A stretch of DNA of 64,000 nt from Ustilago trichophora (lineage: Eukaryota > Basidiomycota > Ustilaginomycetes > Ustilaginales > Ustilaginaceae). The position numbers and the translations under genes are program-made. The stretch spans positions 678,507-742,506 of the forward strand of contig OOIN01000010.1 of the NCBI GenBank assembly GCA_900323505.1, given 5' to 3'. Under the pieces are notes generated by a model that made no database searches, was not told the origin of the DNA, and saw only the letters and a program-made list of their open reading frames with translations. The first letter of the stretch is position 1, and each line of letters begins with the position of its first letter. This document shows positions 31,083-41,314 of the stretch, piece by piece.

Positions 31083-34000
31083 ATGCCCGTCTTTCGTGGG
31101 CACGACTCGGCTCGCAAGTTCCATTGCGACGTGCCCGGATGCGCCGCATCTTTTGTCAAACGTGCTCATCTGCGCAGACACGAAATGACGCACACGCAGA
31201 GGCGCGACTTTAGCTGTCCCGGCTGCAATCGAGCTTTCTCACGCAACGATAGCATGGCTCGACATCTGCGTCGAAAGCATCCCCATCTCTATCGCTCGCA
31301 AGACGGCGCTTCTAGTGCCGCCTCCGGGGTGGATCGCCTCTATGCTGGTGGCGTCACCAGTGTCGCCGGTCCTTCAGCGTCTATGAGTAGCCTTGTCCCT
31401 GCGGGCGGATACAACATGCTGGCTCTCCGATCGCCTTTTGACAACAGCATCAGCTGCCCTGTTCAGCGTCGATCCGATGACTACCGCTCCTTACCTGATC
31501 CACTTAGTCGCCCGACCAGCTCCTCGGATACGTACGGCCGCGAAGCGATGCTTCCTTCGCCGAAAGGTGCCTCTCCAGCCCAATGGCGTGCTCCTGGCTC
31601 CTCCCGGATGACCGAATCGTCGTATTCGGGAGCAGGGATTCCGCATGTAAGTTGCAATGTAGACAGTAATCCGGAACAACCCTTGAAATCTAGGTTTACT
31701 GATTGGCTGCTTCCATTCCTCTGTCTCTTTCAGAGCGATAGCCTGCGCGCATATCCAGGCCGGATCAACTATGCAATCAAGGAAGACTCGGATGCTTCCA
31801 GCCAACTTGTGCCGCCGCCGCCGCCATTCTTCTCCAGCACCAACGAGCTTGTGGACCGTACCTATCCGTCTAGACGACCTACAAACGAGCAGGAAGCGCA
31901 ATTTTACAGGTCCGACTTGGCACAGACGTCTGAGGCACACTCCGGAAGTGGCCAAGCCGAAAGAAGCATGGCTCAAGGTGCTCCGCAGTATCGTTTCCCG
32001 TGGGAGCGTCAAGAGGAAGAGATCTCGTATGTCCACCCTGGCGGGCCTGGCGGCTGGACTGGGGCCGAGTCCACCTCGAGCGGAGCTACAGCTCAGTCAT
32101 CTGAATATGGAAGGCACGACTACGTCAGAGGTGGCTGTCCTGACATGGGCTATCCCAATCCGGCACTGTCGTCTAGCCTGCCTTCCATGGCCATGGCACC
32201 ATCTGGTGCGGAAGCCTCGACAGAAGCAGATCTGCTCCAGTCGGAGTTCTTCATCGAAGCGATGCGGCCCAGAGGTGACGAAGCTTGCTGGGCCAATCTG
32301 GATCCCTGCATGCTCACAGCGCAATTAGCGGAGCGTGTGCGCGTTGAATCAGGCCATGGGACTGGTCAGCACTGTTCAGACGCTTCCCTCGCTCCTCAGA
32401 GGCCCAGCGCTTCTCCCTCTGGACGCTCTGCTGCGGCTGCCGACTCGTACTTTGCCGTTGACTTTCGAGGCTTGTACGATCAGACCGCACCTGCCGAGCC
32501 TCCGCAAGCAGGACAAGTAGAGCAAATCATGGCAGAGCTGGGTATCGACTTGAGTGCTAGTCAAGGCACCGCCGCGGATGGGCCACAAAGCTTCTCTTCA
32601 CAGGGACATTTTGTTCAGCATGACATGGCCGTGTCAGCTGCGCCGCTGATCCCCTCGCAGGGCGCAGCGCTTTGGGCTACCGAACGCTTTGCTCACACTG
32701 CTTCTGGCTTTCACCTTCCTTCTCTTTCCCAATCCCAAGCTCACTCGTCCCAAAGCTCGATCTACCTTCCGTCCCTGACCGCCTCACAGAACGAATATCT
32801 CGGCCCAAATGCAACATCTCACAGGAGGACGATGGATCGTGTTATGAGCACCGCTTCAATTGCTTTCGATGCCAACCCGCAGCCTCGCGCTTCTCACCGT
32901 AGAGCACCCAGCCTCGCTGGCGAGTTTGACGAAAGCATCGGCAAGAACGTCGCAGGCTCTGATCTGAAAAGTGAAACAGAAGAGACTTTAGCTCACGATG
33001 AAACTGCAAATTTCCACAAGCCTCATGATTCGTCTCCTTCGCAGAGGGCTGCTCGGGACGAAGAAGGCGGAAGAAAGTCTGCCTGCGTGGAAGACCACCC
33101 GCAACAGCCTCGTCCTTCGTCGGATTTTGCTCGCACTGCTGCGTTTCGTGACCAGGACGCAGTCATGATCTCAAGACAAGAAGGCGAAGAGGCGACGACG
33201 GCGACTGAAGCTGGTAGCCATGCAAACCTTCCTCTTGCCGCTCCCGCTCCTGCTACCACGGAGACAGTGGCTCGTGCTATGGGACCCCCACGTCAAGATC
33301 ATGGGCCAGCCAGAGAATCAAACGACAAAGCTGACATGGACATCGACGAGCCACCCCTGCCCGAAGATACTCGGCAACGAAATAGTTCGGCTTCCATTGC
33401 GACCTCCGCAGTAAGTGGCGATCAACTGCAGCTCGTAGTTGAACGGTTTCGCGTCTTCGCACAATTGTGTCAGGACCACATGCATCCATCAGCCGAGATG
33501 CTCGACTGCCTTGCGCCGCTGATACCCAAGGTGATTGATGCGGATGCTCCGTTTTTCCACCCAAAGATGGTAGGCTCGCAGAAAGTTCATAGTCCCGAAG
33601 AGGCATTTGCGCTGCTATCGCTCGCCTCGTTGAGGTGCAGCGATCCGCACTTGAAGGAAGAGGGCCACCGACTGATCTGCTTCCTGTACGGAGCAGTGAT
33701 GCTCTCATACAAGCACACCCTCCACCTTGGCGAGAAGCTACAGTCGCTGTTGAATTGCTTCCTGCTTATCGGACTGCATGGTATGCGCCAAACTACATCG
33801 GATCTCTGGCATAAATTTGAAGAACATCGCGAATCTATCCTTCTCGACGTGCTCAGGGCCGAAACTCGAAATGCCAGCCTCGACCCAGCCATGGACCGCA
33901 TTGAATCAGGGAAACTGCAGGGTCTGCCCGATGAAGACCTCTTCATGCTCTGGGAGAGATGGTACGAGCATGAAAGCCGGAAAAGGACGCTGCTTCTCTG

Positions 34001-36104
34001 TGCTATTCTGGACTCGCAATCTTCCTGCCACTTCTCGCCATTCCAGATCGACCTATCGGCACGACCAGGAGGTCCACGCTGCCAGTTCCTGTTTGCGCAC
34101 GTACACGAGCCCTGCCCAGACAACGTGTTCCTCTGCTGGCCGCCGAGGACGTGGGCTACGCGTCTGGTGACCAGCGTTTCGCTCCCTTCGGCGAGAGTGG
34201 CAGAGATCGCATTTCACGACGGACAACCTGCTTCGATTGCGGCTTGCCTCACAGAACAATTGCTGCGCCCTCATGTGGCTCATGTTCACGACACGCCAGC
34301 ATATCCACGTTTTCGCCCCTCGTTCGACTTTGGAGCAGGTGGAGACGTGTTCCAGAGCTCAAAGCTTCCACGATCTGTCAGCGATCGAAGAGAAAATGGT
34401 CGCAGTGCGGCATCCGCTCCGTACGTGGAGGTTGCTGATCCGTCGGGCTTGTCAGCTCGCTCCAGTCGGCGTCCGTCCCTTGCAAACAGGCACGAGGAAG
34501 GACACGGAGAAGGACGCCAAGACAGACACGAAGAAGGCCATGACGGAGGCCAAACGGCACCCGAGGTTCGGATCGTGTCGCAACTGTACATGTTGGCGCT
34601 CTTGGAGGCTGTACATGGGGCGTGGATGACGGACAGCGGATGGTATCAGACCCCGGCTTGGGGTGCCAATGCTCTACCTGAGCAACTGGACATTGACATC
34701 GACGACTTTGATCATGAGAGTGCCAGCTTGACGGATCTGCCCGGATGGCGAGTAGGACGTACTCTGCACGCGACCCAAGTGGCGCATGCTCTAATGAATT
34801 GGTCAGAGATGTTCAGTGGCTGGAACGATGGCTGCCAGACGAAAGGTGACGAGGCTGCTGCCAAACTGGGACTCAAGGTCACTGATGATGCTCATCAATC
34901 GACGATGCGGTGGCAAGCCATCTTTCTTGGCCTGTGCGCTCCGTTGCAGTCGCTCTGCTTCTATCTCGATCCGAGTCAGCGAACCGATCACGTCGGCACA
35001 GAGCGGTATCGACGGATCAAGTTGCTTCTGAGGAGCTGGGTCGTATCGGTCTACTGTAGAAGAGCACTTGTCCATGCAGGCACAATTCTGACTTTGTTGT
35101 GTGCGGCAAAGATGAAGGACAAGAACGAAAGGCTGGGACCAGCGACATCCCATGCAGTCTACATGTCCTTGGTGATCTTAGTCGGAGCAAGCAAACTTCT
35201 GGCCGAAGAAGGAGGACCCTCGCGACGAGCCGCAACCAGCACGGGACCGCCATTTGAAGAGCTCATTCCGACGAAGCAAGTTTGGGCCACCTTGGTCAAA
35301 CTCTCCAAGGAAGGCAACATGCCATTCGAAGGAAAAGCTGCCGAAGGATCCGACACACGTAAGGATGATGGCGATTTGGCTGACCGCGAGGATTGGCTGC
35401 GAGTGCGCTTCTGGCATCGCAAGTTCCAGTTTTTAGGCCTTGCAGGCATTTTCCGCGAGCACGAACAGGAAGGAAGCCATGAGGTGTATGCCGACTGGCG
35501 GATGTCTGTATCGGCTGGTGCTGTGGTGGGTGGCTCGGTGGGTGCGCTTCGAGCTGCACATCTGCGACCGAGGTGGTCGAGCTTCGCGGGGGAAAGTCGA
35601 TGGCCAGGAGCTAGGCGCGAGACGATCCACGTTCATCACGCACCAGCAGCAGCTAACGACCATAGAAGGTCTTCGAATGTACTGATCGGAGCATCACAAC
35701 CTGATCCTGATCGCGATTTACTGCGTCGGCACATGCGCAACACGGTCATGAACACGAGCACAAACGCTTCTAGCGAGACTCGACGCTGGATTCTGCAAGG
35801 CGCTACACACCATGCCACTTTTTGCGGATTGGCTCTTTGGGACGCAGACAAGGAACAGGAAGCAGGGTCAAGTATAACTCGAGAGTGCAGCGATACGGAC
35901 AAGAGGGTGCTTAGTCGCGAGCATCTCCGTGAGTTGGTGATGTGGGTACGGGACGACGAGCCTGCGTGGTGCTTTAGCCAAGAATACACCAGCTTGCTTC
36001 TCGGCGCCCTGCAAGAAACTCAAGCCACCGAGTCCAGCGATCCTCTTTCTGCTTCGACCAGTAATTCGTTGCCTCAAACAGCCGGGCAGCAAAATTCATG
36101 TTGA
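31083..36104 (+). CDS. Large C2H2 zinc-finger transcription factor with fungal regulatory domain
   Basis: Start chosen at 31083 (MPVFRGHDSARKFHC), just before the fingers. Two adjacent fingers use Cys15/Cys20/His33/His37 and Cys45/Cys48/His61/His66. An intron at 31647-31733 (donor GTAAGT, acceptor TTTCAG) gives about 1644 residues. It is 87 bases long with no stop in frame, so unspliced RNA would simply add 29 residues. A long Ser/Gln/Pro-rich region follows. The fungal-specific regulatory domain begins near residue 750 (LVVERFRVFAQLCQDHMHPS), with SPEEAFALLSLASLRCSDPH, FLYGAVMLSYKHTLHLGEKL and WERWYEHESRKRTLLLCAIL as landmarks. The architecture matches fungal regulators that pair two C2H2 fingers with PF04082. 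Target genes are unknown. The frame extends upstream without a convincing ATG context. Confidence 0.87.
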   Translation: MPVFRGHDSARKFHCDVPGCAASFVKRAHLRRHEMTHTQRRDFSCPGCNRAFSRNDSMARHLRRKHPHLYRSQDGASSAASGVDRLYAGGVTSVAGPSASMSSLVPAGGYNMLALRSPFDNSISCPVQRRSDDYRSLPDPLSRPTSSSDTYGREAMLPSPKGASPAQWRAPGSSRMTESSYSGAGIPHVSCNVDSNPEQPLKSRFTDWLLPFLCLFQSDSLRAYPGRINYAIKEDSDASSQLVPPPPPFFSSTNELVDRTYPSRRPTNEQEAQFYRSDLAQTSEAHSGSGQAERSMAQGAPQYRFPWERQEEEISYVHPGGPGGWTGAESTSSGATAQSSEYGRHDYVRGGCPDMGYPNPALSSSLPSMAMAPSGAEASTEADLLQSEFFIEAMRPRGDEACWANLDPCMLTAQLAERVRVESGHGTGQHCSDASLAPQRPSASPSGRSAAAADSYFAVDFRGLYDQTAPAEPPQAGQVEQIMAELGIDLSASQGTAADGPQSFSSQGHFVQHDMAVSAAPLIPSQGAALWATERFAHTASGFHLPSLSQSQAHSSQSSIYLPSLTASQNEYLGPNATSHRRTMDRVMSTASIAFDANPQPRASHRRAPSLAGEFDESIGKNVAGSDLKSETEETLAHDETANFHKPHDSSPSQRAARDEEGGRKSACVEDHPQQPRPSSDFARTAAFRDQDAVMISRQEGEEATTATEAGSHANLPLAAPAPATTETVARAMGPPRQDHGPARESNDKADMDIDEPPLPEDTRQRNSSASIATSAVSGDQLQLVVERFRVFAQLCQDHMHPSAEMLDCLAPLIPKVIDADAPFFHPKMVGSQKVHSPEEAFALLSLASLRCSDPHLKEEGHRLICFLYGAVMLSYKHTLHLGEKLQSLLNCFLLIGLHGMRQTTSDLWHKFEEHRESILLDVLRAETRNASLDPAMDRIESGKLQGLPDEDLFMLWERWYEHESRKRTLLLCAILDSQSSCHFSPFQIDLSARPGGPRCQFLFAHVHEPCPDNVFLCWPPRTWATRLVTSVSLPSARVAEIAFHDGQPASIAACLTEQLLRPHVAHVHDTPAYPRFRPSFDFGAGGDVFQSSKLPRSVSDRRENGRSAASAPYVEVADPSGLSARSSRRPSLANRHEEGHGEGRQDRHEEGHDGGQTAPEVRIVSQLYMLALLEAVHGAWMTDSGWYQTPAWGANALPEQLDIDIDDFDHESASLTDLPGWRVGRTLHATQVAHALMNWSEMFSGWNDGCQTKGDEAAAKLGLKVTDDAHQSTMRWQAIFLGLCAPLQSLCFYLDPSQRTDHVGTERYRRIKLLLRSWVVSVYCRRALVHAGTILTLLCAAKMKDKNERLGPATSHAVYMSLVILVGASKLLAEEGGPSRRAATSTGPPFEELIPTKQVWATLVKLSKEGNMPFEGKAAEGSDTRKDDGDLADREDWLRVRFWHRKFQFLGLAGIFREHEQEGSHEVYADWRMSVSAGAVVGGSVGALRAAHLRPRWSSFAGESRWPGARRETIHVHHAPAAANDHRRSSNVLIGASQPDPDRDLLRRHMRNTVMNTSTNASSETRRWILQGATHHATFCGLALWDADKEQEAGSSITRECSDTDKRVLSREHLRELVMWVRDDEPAWCFSQEYTSLLLGALQETQATESSDPLSASTSNSLPQTAGQQNSC
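31647..31733 (+). other. 87-base intron, multiple of three and stop-free
   Basis: The donor GTAAGT, a CTGAT branch-like site and a pyrimidine-rich TTTCAG acceptor mark an intron inside the C2H2 gene. Its length is 29 codons with no in-frame stop, so retention would not disrupt the protein. Confidence 0.75.
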
Positions 36105-36619
36105 AGAACTTGTTAGCTGTGGGCAATATCATGTATAGATTCGAGAGACCAGTGTGTAATTTTTCGTGTGGTTTCATCCCGAATCTCACATTCAAGAAAA
36201 ATTGGACACGCCAGATGTCAGCCCGATTTTGACCGATCTCGGAACTGCAAGGGCAAGGGAGACTCTCGGTCAGAAAAATTTGAGATTTTTGGAAGAAAGG
36301 GTTGAAGAGTGCAGCCCAAAAAGCAAAAGAAAGTACTGTAAGAAGGGTGCTTAGTTCATGAGAGCCTGAAATCTTAGACTTGGACCATCGGATTGCTTCC
36401 GGTACGCTTTCTCTCTGTCTCTCCGACTCTTTCCCTCTTTCTATCCTGTCATCTGGCCGTGTGACGATCACCGACTCTACATCTTCTCCACTTGCTACAA
36501 TCACGACTCCGGTATCTCGGCAGCTCCGAACCACGAGAGGTGTTGCCTCATCACTAACAGTCATAATCTCGAGCACTTAAGCACTTAAACTCAGCCTTTC
36601 CCTCTACTATATCGTCACA
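36105..36619. other. Intergenic region, C2H2 factor / MEF1
   Basis: This stretch of 515 bases separates two same-strand genes. It holds the 3' end of the first and the promoter of MEF1, with a TACTGTA at 36334-36340 and a direct repeat of AGCACTTAA just before the MEF1 leader. No gene is seen. Confidence 0.5.
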
Positions 36620-39169
36620 ATGGTCGCTATCCCTCGAGTGGCTGCCGCTCGGTCACTGGCTCGACAGCTGGCCAGGCAAAACTTGCGCTTTGCCGGCATT
36701 GCACCTGCGCCCCTTCGAATTGCTGTGGCGTCGACACAATTCGCACGCCCTCCTAGCTCCTTCCGCAACCTCAGCATTTCGACTCGCAGGAGTGCAGCAG
36801 CCGCAGCCGCAGCCGCCGTAAAGTCGCCCCCCGCACATGATGCTGCTGCCCAAGCTGCACACGATGGCTCCCAACAGCCCATGGCCGAGCTCACCGAAGC
36901 CGACCTGGCACGTCTCATCCGTCAGCGAAACGTCGGTATCTCGGCTCATATCGACAGTGGTAAGACCACATTGACGGAACGAGTTCTTTTCTACACAGGC
37001 CGAATCAAGGATATTCACGAGGTTAGGGGACGAGATGCTGTTGGTGCCAAGATGGACCACATGGAGCTTGAGCGTGAGAAGGGTATCACTATTCAGAGTG
37101 CTGCCACCTACTGCAGCTGGAAGGCTACTCCCCCGACCGAAAAGTCGAGCGTCAGCGGCGATGCTGCCAACGTCGAGAGCAAGGACCTCATGGCAAAGAA
37201 GGAGGACTTTCACATCAACATTATCGATACCCCCGGTCACGTCGACTTCACCATCGAGGTAGAGCGTGCTTTGCGTGTGCTGGACGGCGCCGTTCTTGTC
37301 CTCTGCGCCGTCTCGGGTGTGCAGTCCCAAACCATCACCGTGGACAGGCAGATGCGACGATACTCGGTGCCCCGTATCAGCTTTATCAACAAGATGGACC
37401 GTGCTGGTGCCAACCCATGGCGTGTCATTGGTCAAATCCGAAATAAGCTCAAGATGCCCGCTGCTGCCGTTCAGATTCCCATCGGTGCCGAGGACGACTT
37501 TAACGGTATCATTGACCTTATCCGATGGAAGGCTGTCTACAACGAGGGTCACAAGGGTATCGAGATTCGCGAGACCGACGAGATCCCCGCAGAATATCTC
37601 GAGCTTGCCAAAGAGAAGCGCGCCGAGCTCATCGAACAGCTCGCAGAAGTCGACGATGAAATGACTGAAATCTTCATCGAGGAGCGTGAACCTACCATCG
37701 AGGAGCTCGCTGCTGCCATTCGTCGCACCACCATCCGATGCCAGTTCTCGCCCGTCTTCCTCGGCTCGGCGATCAAGAACAAGGGTGTTCAGGCCATGCT
37801 CGACGGTGTTTGCTCTTATCTCCCCAACCCTGCTGAAGTCCCTGCCACCGCCATGGACATGAGCGCCTCCGCCACCAAGAAGGCCGCTGAAGAGGCGGCC
37901 AAGGCTGCCGGTGAGGACGAGGAGGCTGCTGCTGAGGCCCGCAAGAATGCTGCACCCCCTGTTTTGCCCCTCTCGCCAGCCTCCGAAGCTCCACTGGTTG
38001 GTCTCGCCTTCAAGCTGGAAGAGGGCAAGTACGGCCAGCTCACCTACATGCGCGTCTACCAGGGTACTCTTAAGCGTGGTAACCTCATCTTCAACGCACG
38101 AACCGGTAAAAAGGTCAAGGTACCTCGTCTGGTACGAATGCACTCGAACGATATGGAGGACGTCGATGAGATCGGAGCTGGGGAGATTTGCGCCATGTTC
38201 GGTGTCGAGTGCTCTTCCGGTGACACCTTCACCGATGGCACCACTCAGCTCAGCATGACGAGCATGTTCGTCCCCGAACCCGTCATCTCGCTCGCCATCA
38301 CACCCGAGGGCAAGGAGTCGCAGAACTTCTCCCGTGCTCTCAACCGATTCCAGAAGGAGGACCCCACTTTCCGCGTTCACGTCGACAAGGAATCCAACGA
38401 GACCATCATCTCCGGTATGGGTGAGCTTCACCTCGAGATCTACGTCGAACGCATGCGACGAGAGTACAACGTGCCATGCACCACAGGCAAGCCCCGTGTT
38501 GCTTTCCGCGAGACTGTCGAGAAGAAGGCCACCTTTGCCTACACGCACAAGAAGCAGACTGGTGGTGCTGGTCAGTTCGGTCGTGTCATGGGTTATATTG
38601 AGCCCATGGAGGTCGATCCTGAGACTGGTGTCGACACTGCTTTCGAGAACCGTGTCGTTGGTGGCTCTATCCCCAACGGCTACATTGCTGCTTGTGAGAA
38701 GGGTTTCTACGATGCTCTCGAGAAGGGTGCGCTTTCCGGTCACGCCGTCACTGGTGTTCGCTTCGTTTTGGAGGATGGTGCAGCACACAGTGTCGATTCG
38801 TCCGAACTTGCTTTCCGTCTCGCTACCGCCGGTGCCTTCCGCGAGGCTTACCAGAAAGCCAACCCCGTCATTCTCGAACCCAAGATGACTGTAGAGGTCG
38901 TTGCACCTATCGAGTTCCAGGGTGCCGTCATTGGCGCTCTCAACCAGAGGAAGGGTACCATCTCGGACACCGAGGTCAGGGAGGACGAGTTCACGCTCAC
39001 CGCCGAGGTTTCGCTCAACGACATGTTTGGCTACAGTTCACAGCTGCGTGGTTTAACCCAGGGCAAGGGAGAATTCTCGATGGAGTACAAGTGCCACACT
39101 CCCGTTATGATGAACATTCAAAAGGAGATGCAGGAGGCTTATCGCAAGAAGCAGACCGAGAAGAAGTAA
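36620..39169 (+). CDS. MEF1: Mitochondrial translation elongation factor G
   Basis: Intronless, 849 residues. The GTPase moves tRNA and mRNA through the mitochondrial ribosome. The first 55 residues are rich in Arg, Ala and Ser with no acidic residue, a typical mitochondrial presequence. GTPase motifs are AHIDSGKTT (about 107-115), the switch region [16 protein letters not shown] (about 203) and NKMD (about 256). Domains II to V follow ([53 protein letters not shown]). The order and motifs fit mtEF-G1 and the yeast Mef1 type rather than the recycling factor. An extra Ala/Glu/Lys-rich insertion (about 412-450) sits between the G domain and domain II and makes the protein longer than yeast Mef1 (761). 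The gene is convergent with the aldolase gene. Confidence 0.96.
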   Translation: MVAIPRVAAARSLARQLARQNLRFAGIAPAPLRIAVASTQFARPPSSFRNLSISTRRSAAAAAAAAVKSPPAHDAAAQAAHDGSQQPMAELTEADLARLIRQRNVGISAHIDSGKTTLTERVLFYTGRIKDIHEVRGRDAVGAKMDHMELEREKGITIQSAATYCSWKATPPTEKSSVSGDAANVESKDLMAKKEDFHINIIDTPGHVDFTIEVERALRVLDGAVLVLCAVSGVQSQTITVDRQMRRYSVPRISFINKMDRAGANPWRVIGQIRNKLKMPAAAVQIPIGAEDDFNGIIDLIRWKAVYNEGHKGIEIRETDEIPAEYLELAKEKRAELIEQLAEVDDEMTEIFIEEREPTIEELAAAIRRTTIRCQFSPVFLGSAIKNKGVQAMLDGVCSYLPNPAEVPATAMDMSASATKKAAEEAAKAAGEDEEAAAEARKNAAPPVLPLSPASEAPLVGLAFKLEEGKYGQLTYMRVYQGTLKRGNLIFNARTGKKVKVPRLVRMHSNDMEDVDEIGAGEICAMFGVECSSGDTFTDGTTQLSMTSMFVPEPVISLAITPEGKESQNFSRALNRFQKEDPTFRVHVDKESNETIISGMGELHLEIYVERMRREYNVPCTTGKPRVAFRETVEKKATFAYTHKKQTGGAGQFGRVMGYIEPMEVDPETGVDTAFENRVVGGSIPNGYIAACEKGFYDALEKGALSGHAVTGVRFVLEDGAAHSVDSSELAFRLATAGAFREAYQKANPVILEPKMTVEVVAPIEFQGAVIGALNQRKGTISDTEVREDEFTLTAEVSLNDMFGYSSQLRGLTQGKGEFSMEYKCHTPVMMNIQKEMQEAYRKKQTEKK

Positions 39170-39390
39170 ATTTTATCTCGATTCTCGACACACAATCGCA
39201 TTCTCCACCTTTTTTTTTTTCTCGGCTCTATCGTTTTGTTGCTTGTTATTGTACCAGTGTTCCGTATAGACAGGATTATCTACCACAACTCTTTGCTCTC
39301 TCACACAGATCTGTGCGACTCGTGTCTCTTGAGTTGATGCAGTGCCGAACGACCTCTCCTGCGTTCATATGACCGACAAAATGACTAGCT

Positions 39391-40475
39391 TTATGGCTTG
39401 ACACGAGCCTCCAACTCCCTTTCGACCTCCATGAGATGTCTGAATCCCTGTTGCGCTTCCATCACCGCAGCTTTAGCAGTAGACTGCAAAGGCGCACGAG
39501 GGAGGCCACCATAGCCGTGGAATGCCTGCACGACAGCCTTATGTACAGGCACGCCACCTTTGCCCAGCTCCCATTCGGCCACAGAGATGATATGTTGGAG
39601 TTCTAGCGCTTGCTTGTGGTGGCCTTGTTCGTAAAGATTCTGGACTTTGACAACAGCTCGAGGGGCAATGTTGCCCATACCTGTAATGGTGCCATGAGCG
39701 CCAACGGCTAAAGCGCCGATGAGGTAGTCGCTTGCACCGCCAAGGACGAAGAATCCTTCTCCGTTGCCGGCCGCTGCAGGAAGAGCGCAGTTACGGGCCA
39801 TCTTGCCGATGTCATGATCGGTATGCTTGACACCTCGGATGCGAGGATGAGCAGAGAGGCTGCGTGTGATGTCTGAGCTCAAATTGATGTTCGAACAAAC
39901 GCCAGGATAAGAATAGATCAGGATGGGAAGTGGTGTCGTGTCTGCAATGGCGGTGTAGAAATCGAGAGCTCCTGGGACGCCCAACTGATTCGGATAGTAA
40001 GACGACGGCAGAACCAGGGCGTGTGATGCTCCTGCTTGAGCCATGGCGGTGAGGCTTGCGCGCGCCGTAACGATCGAGTGGCCGCCTGCACCGGCAATGA
40101 GTGGCATGTCGCCACATCCACAGGCGTCCATGACTCGACGTGCAGATTGGACAAGCTGTTGCAGAACGGGGGAGCACAAGCTCCCAGGGTCAGTGACACG
40201 GACTTTAATGCGATACAGGTTGTACGGCTTGAGTCACTTACTGTTGCCTTTTCTTCATCAGTGAGAGATACTGCCTCGCCAGTGGACCCTAGCACAACAA
40301 TACCTGCTACCCCGCTAGATGCTACGTAGGAAATGTGCTTCTCGAATGTGACGAGGTCGAGCTCCGCGCCATGTTCGCCCTTGAAGAAGGTCAGGACAGG
40401 TACGTAGATGCCTCTCTTGAGAACTTTTGCTTCGATCAGAGCGTCGACGCTAGAAACTGCTGCGAGCGATCCCAT
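39391..40475 (-). CDS. DapA/N-acetylneuraminate-lyase-family aldolase
   Basis: Two exons (40475-40242, 40155-39391) joined over an 86-base intron with donor GTAAGT give 332 residues. The class I aldolases of this family form a Schiff base between a lysine and a 2-oxo acid. Visible are the start of the barrel (GIYVPVLTFF), the carboxylate-binding loop VLGSTGEAVSL, LIAGAGGHS, the tyrosine strand PILIYSYPG (about 160) and the Schiff-base lysine in RGVKHTD (near 187). GGASDYLIGALAVGAHGTITG completes the site. Fungal members include 2-keto-3-deoxy sugar acid aldolases of the galacturonate and rhamnose routes and 4-hydroxy-2-oxoglutarate aldolase. I cannot choose among these. Lysine synthesis by true DapA is unlikely, because fungi use the alpha-aminoadipate route. 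Confidence 0.88.
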
Positions 40476-41314
40476 TTTTGAGGTAGATGCAACGCAAGAC
40501 GTGACGAGAGTATGTGGGCAGAAGCAAACACTACGACGCTGGAAATGTTAGGAGCTTATATGGGATAGCATGTGGACCCTTCTCGGCGAAATAAGCGGAA
40601 TCATTCAACAGGTAGCCTGCCCAGACCAAGCCGAACTCCGCCGCTTGCCTTTTTTGAACTTCACAGGCGACTCTATCGAGTCGGTCTTAGGTCCGAACCG
40701 AACGAATTTGCTAGGTCACGGGAGGTGCTTTCTGCGGATGCAGCATTCAATCTAGGAAAGGGGGGGAAATGGTAGAGCCACCGGGAGGCGTCTGCGCCGG
40801 CGGGCAAAGGGTTCGGTATCTTGGTTCGAACCGAAATTTGCGGTTCCAACCGAATAAGGGTTCGGGAGTGCAGCTTTATCCCGAACACGAACCGGTCAAC
40901 TTGGGCATCCTGCATTCCCCCACGTCTACCCCGCATTTTATCCATCCTCGTTTTGTGCTTCCGCTTTGTCTCAATCTTACCCCACAAGCTTGAGAGGGCA
41001 GCCTCCGTAATATCGGATATGCTCTCGTAGCACACAAGCACGCTTTAGAATGCCATTGTCCTCATGCTCACTGCCCCTCTAGCAGTAGGGTTAGTAAAGT
41101 ACACCTGATGCACTCGACGCATGCTATCCTTTGCGCCTCATGGCCATCCTTGGCACCTCACTCGGCTATTAAAGACGCTGTGTTTGCAAGCTAGTCTCGG
41201 AATTCTGCTCTGATCCCCCACTCTACTCGACATTTCTAACTCTTCCTCACACTCCTCCTATCCTTTTTTCTCGGGCACATCAAGTTGCTGGTTGATCTGG
41301 ATTTGTTGGTCATC
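40476..41314. other. Divergent intergenic region, aldolase / MFS transporter
   Basis: About 840 bases form the shared promoter of a sugar-acid-type aldolase and a quinate/sugar-type transporter. It contains a group of TTCGG/CCGAA motifs. No gene or tRNA is supported. Confidence 0.55.
40690..40893. promoter_or_regulatory. Cluster of CCGAAC / GTTCGG motifs
   Basis: At least seven CCGAAC, AACCGAA or GTTCGG words occur in about 200 bases, in both orientations. They include the GGTTCGAACC palindrome followed by GAA near 40833, GGTTCCAACCGAA, and CCCGAACACGAACCGG. CGG triplets in varied orientation are typical of Zn2Cys6 factor sites. The assignment is by motif only. Confidence 0.4.

Noticed and set aside
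36653..38788. 711-codon open frame antisense to MEF1
   Set aside because: It lies entirely opposite a perfectly conserved EF-G gene. Its composition mirrors the codon bias of the sense strand and it shows no domain.
40825..40845. Possible tRNA B-box (GGTTCGAACC)
   Set aside because: No matching A-box, acceptor stem or anticodon loop is found at the right spacing. The word belongs to a local cluster of CCGAAC/GTTCGG motifs.
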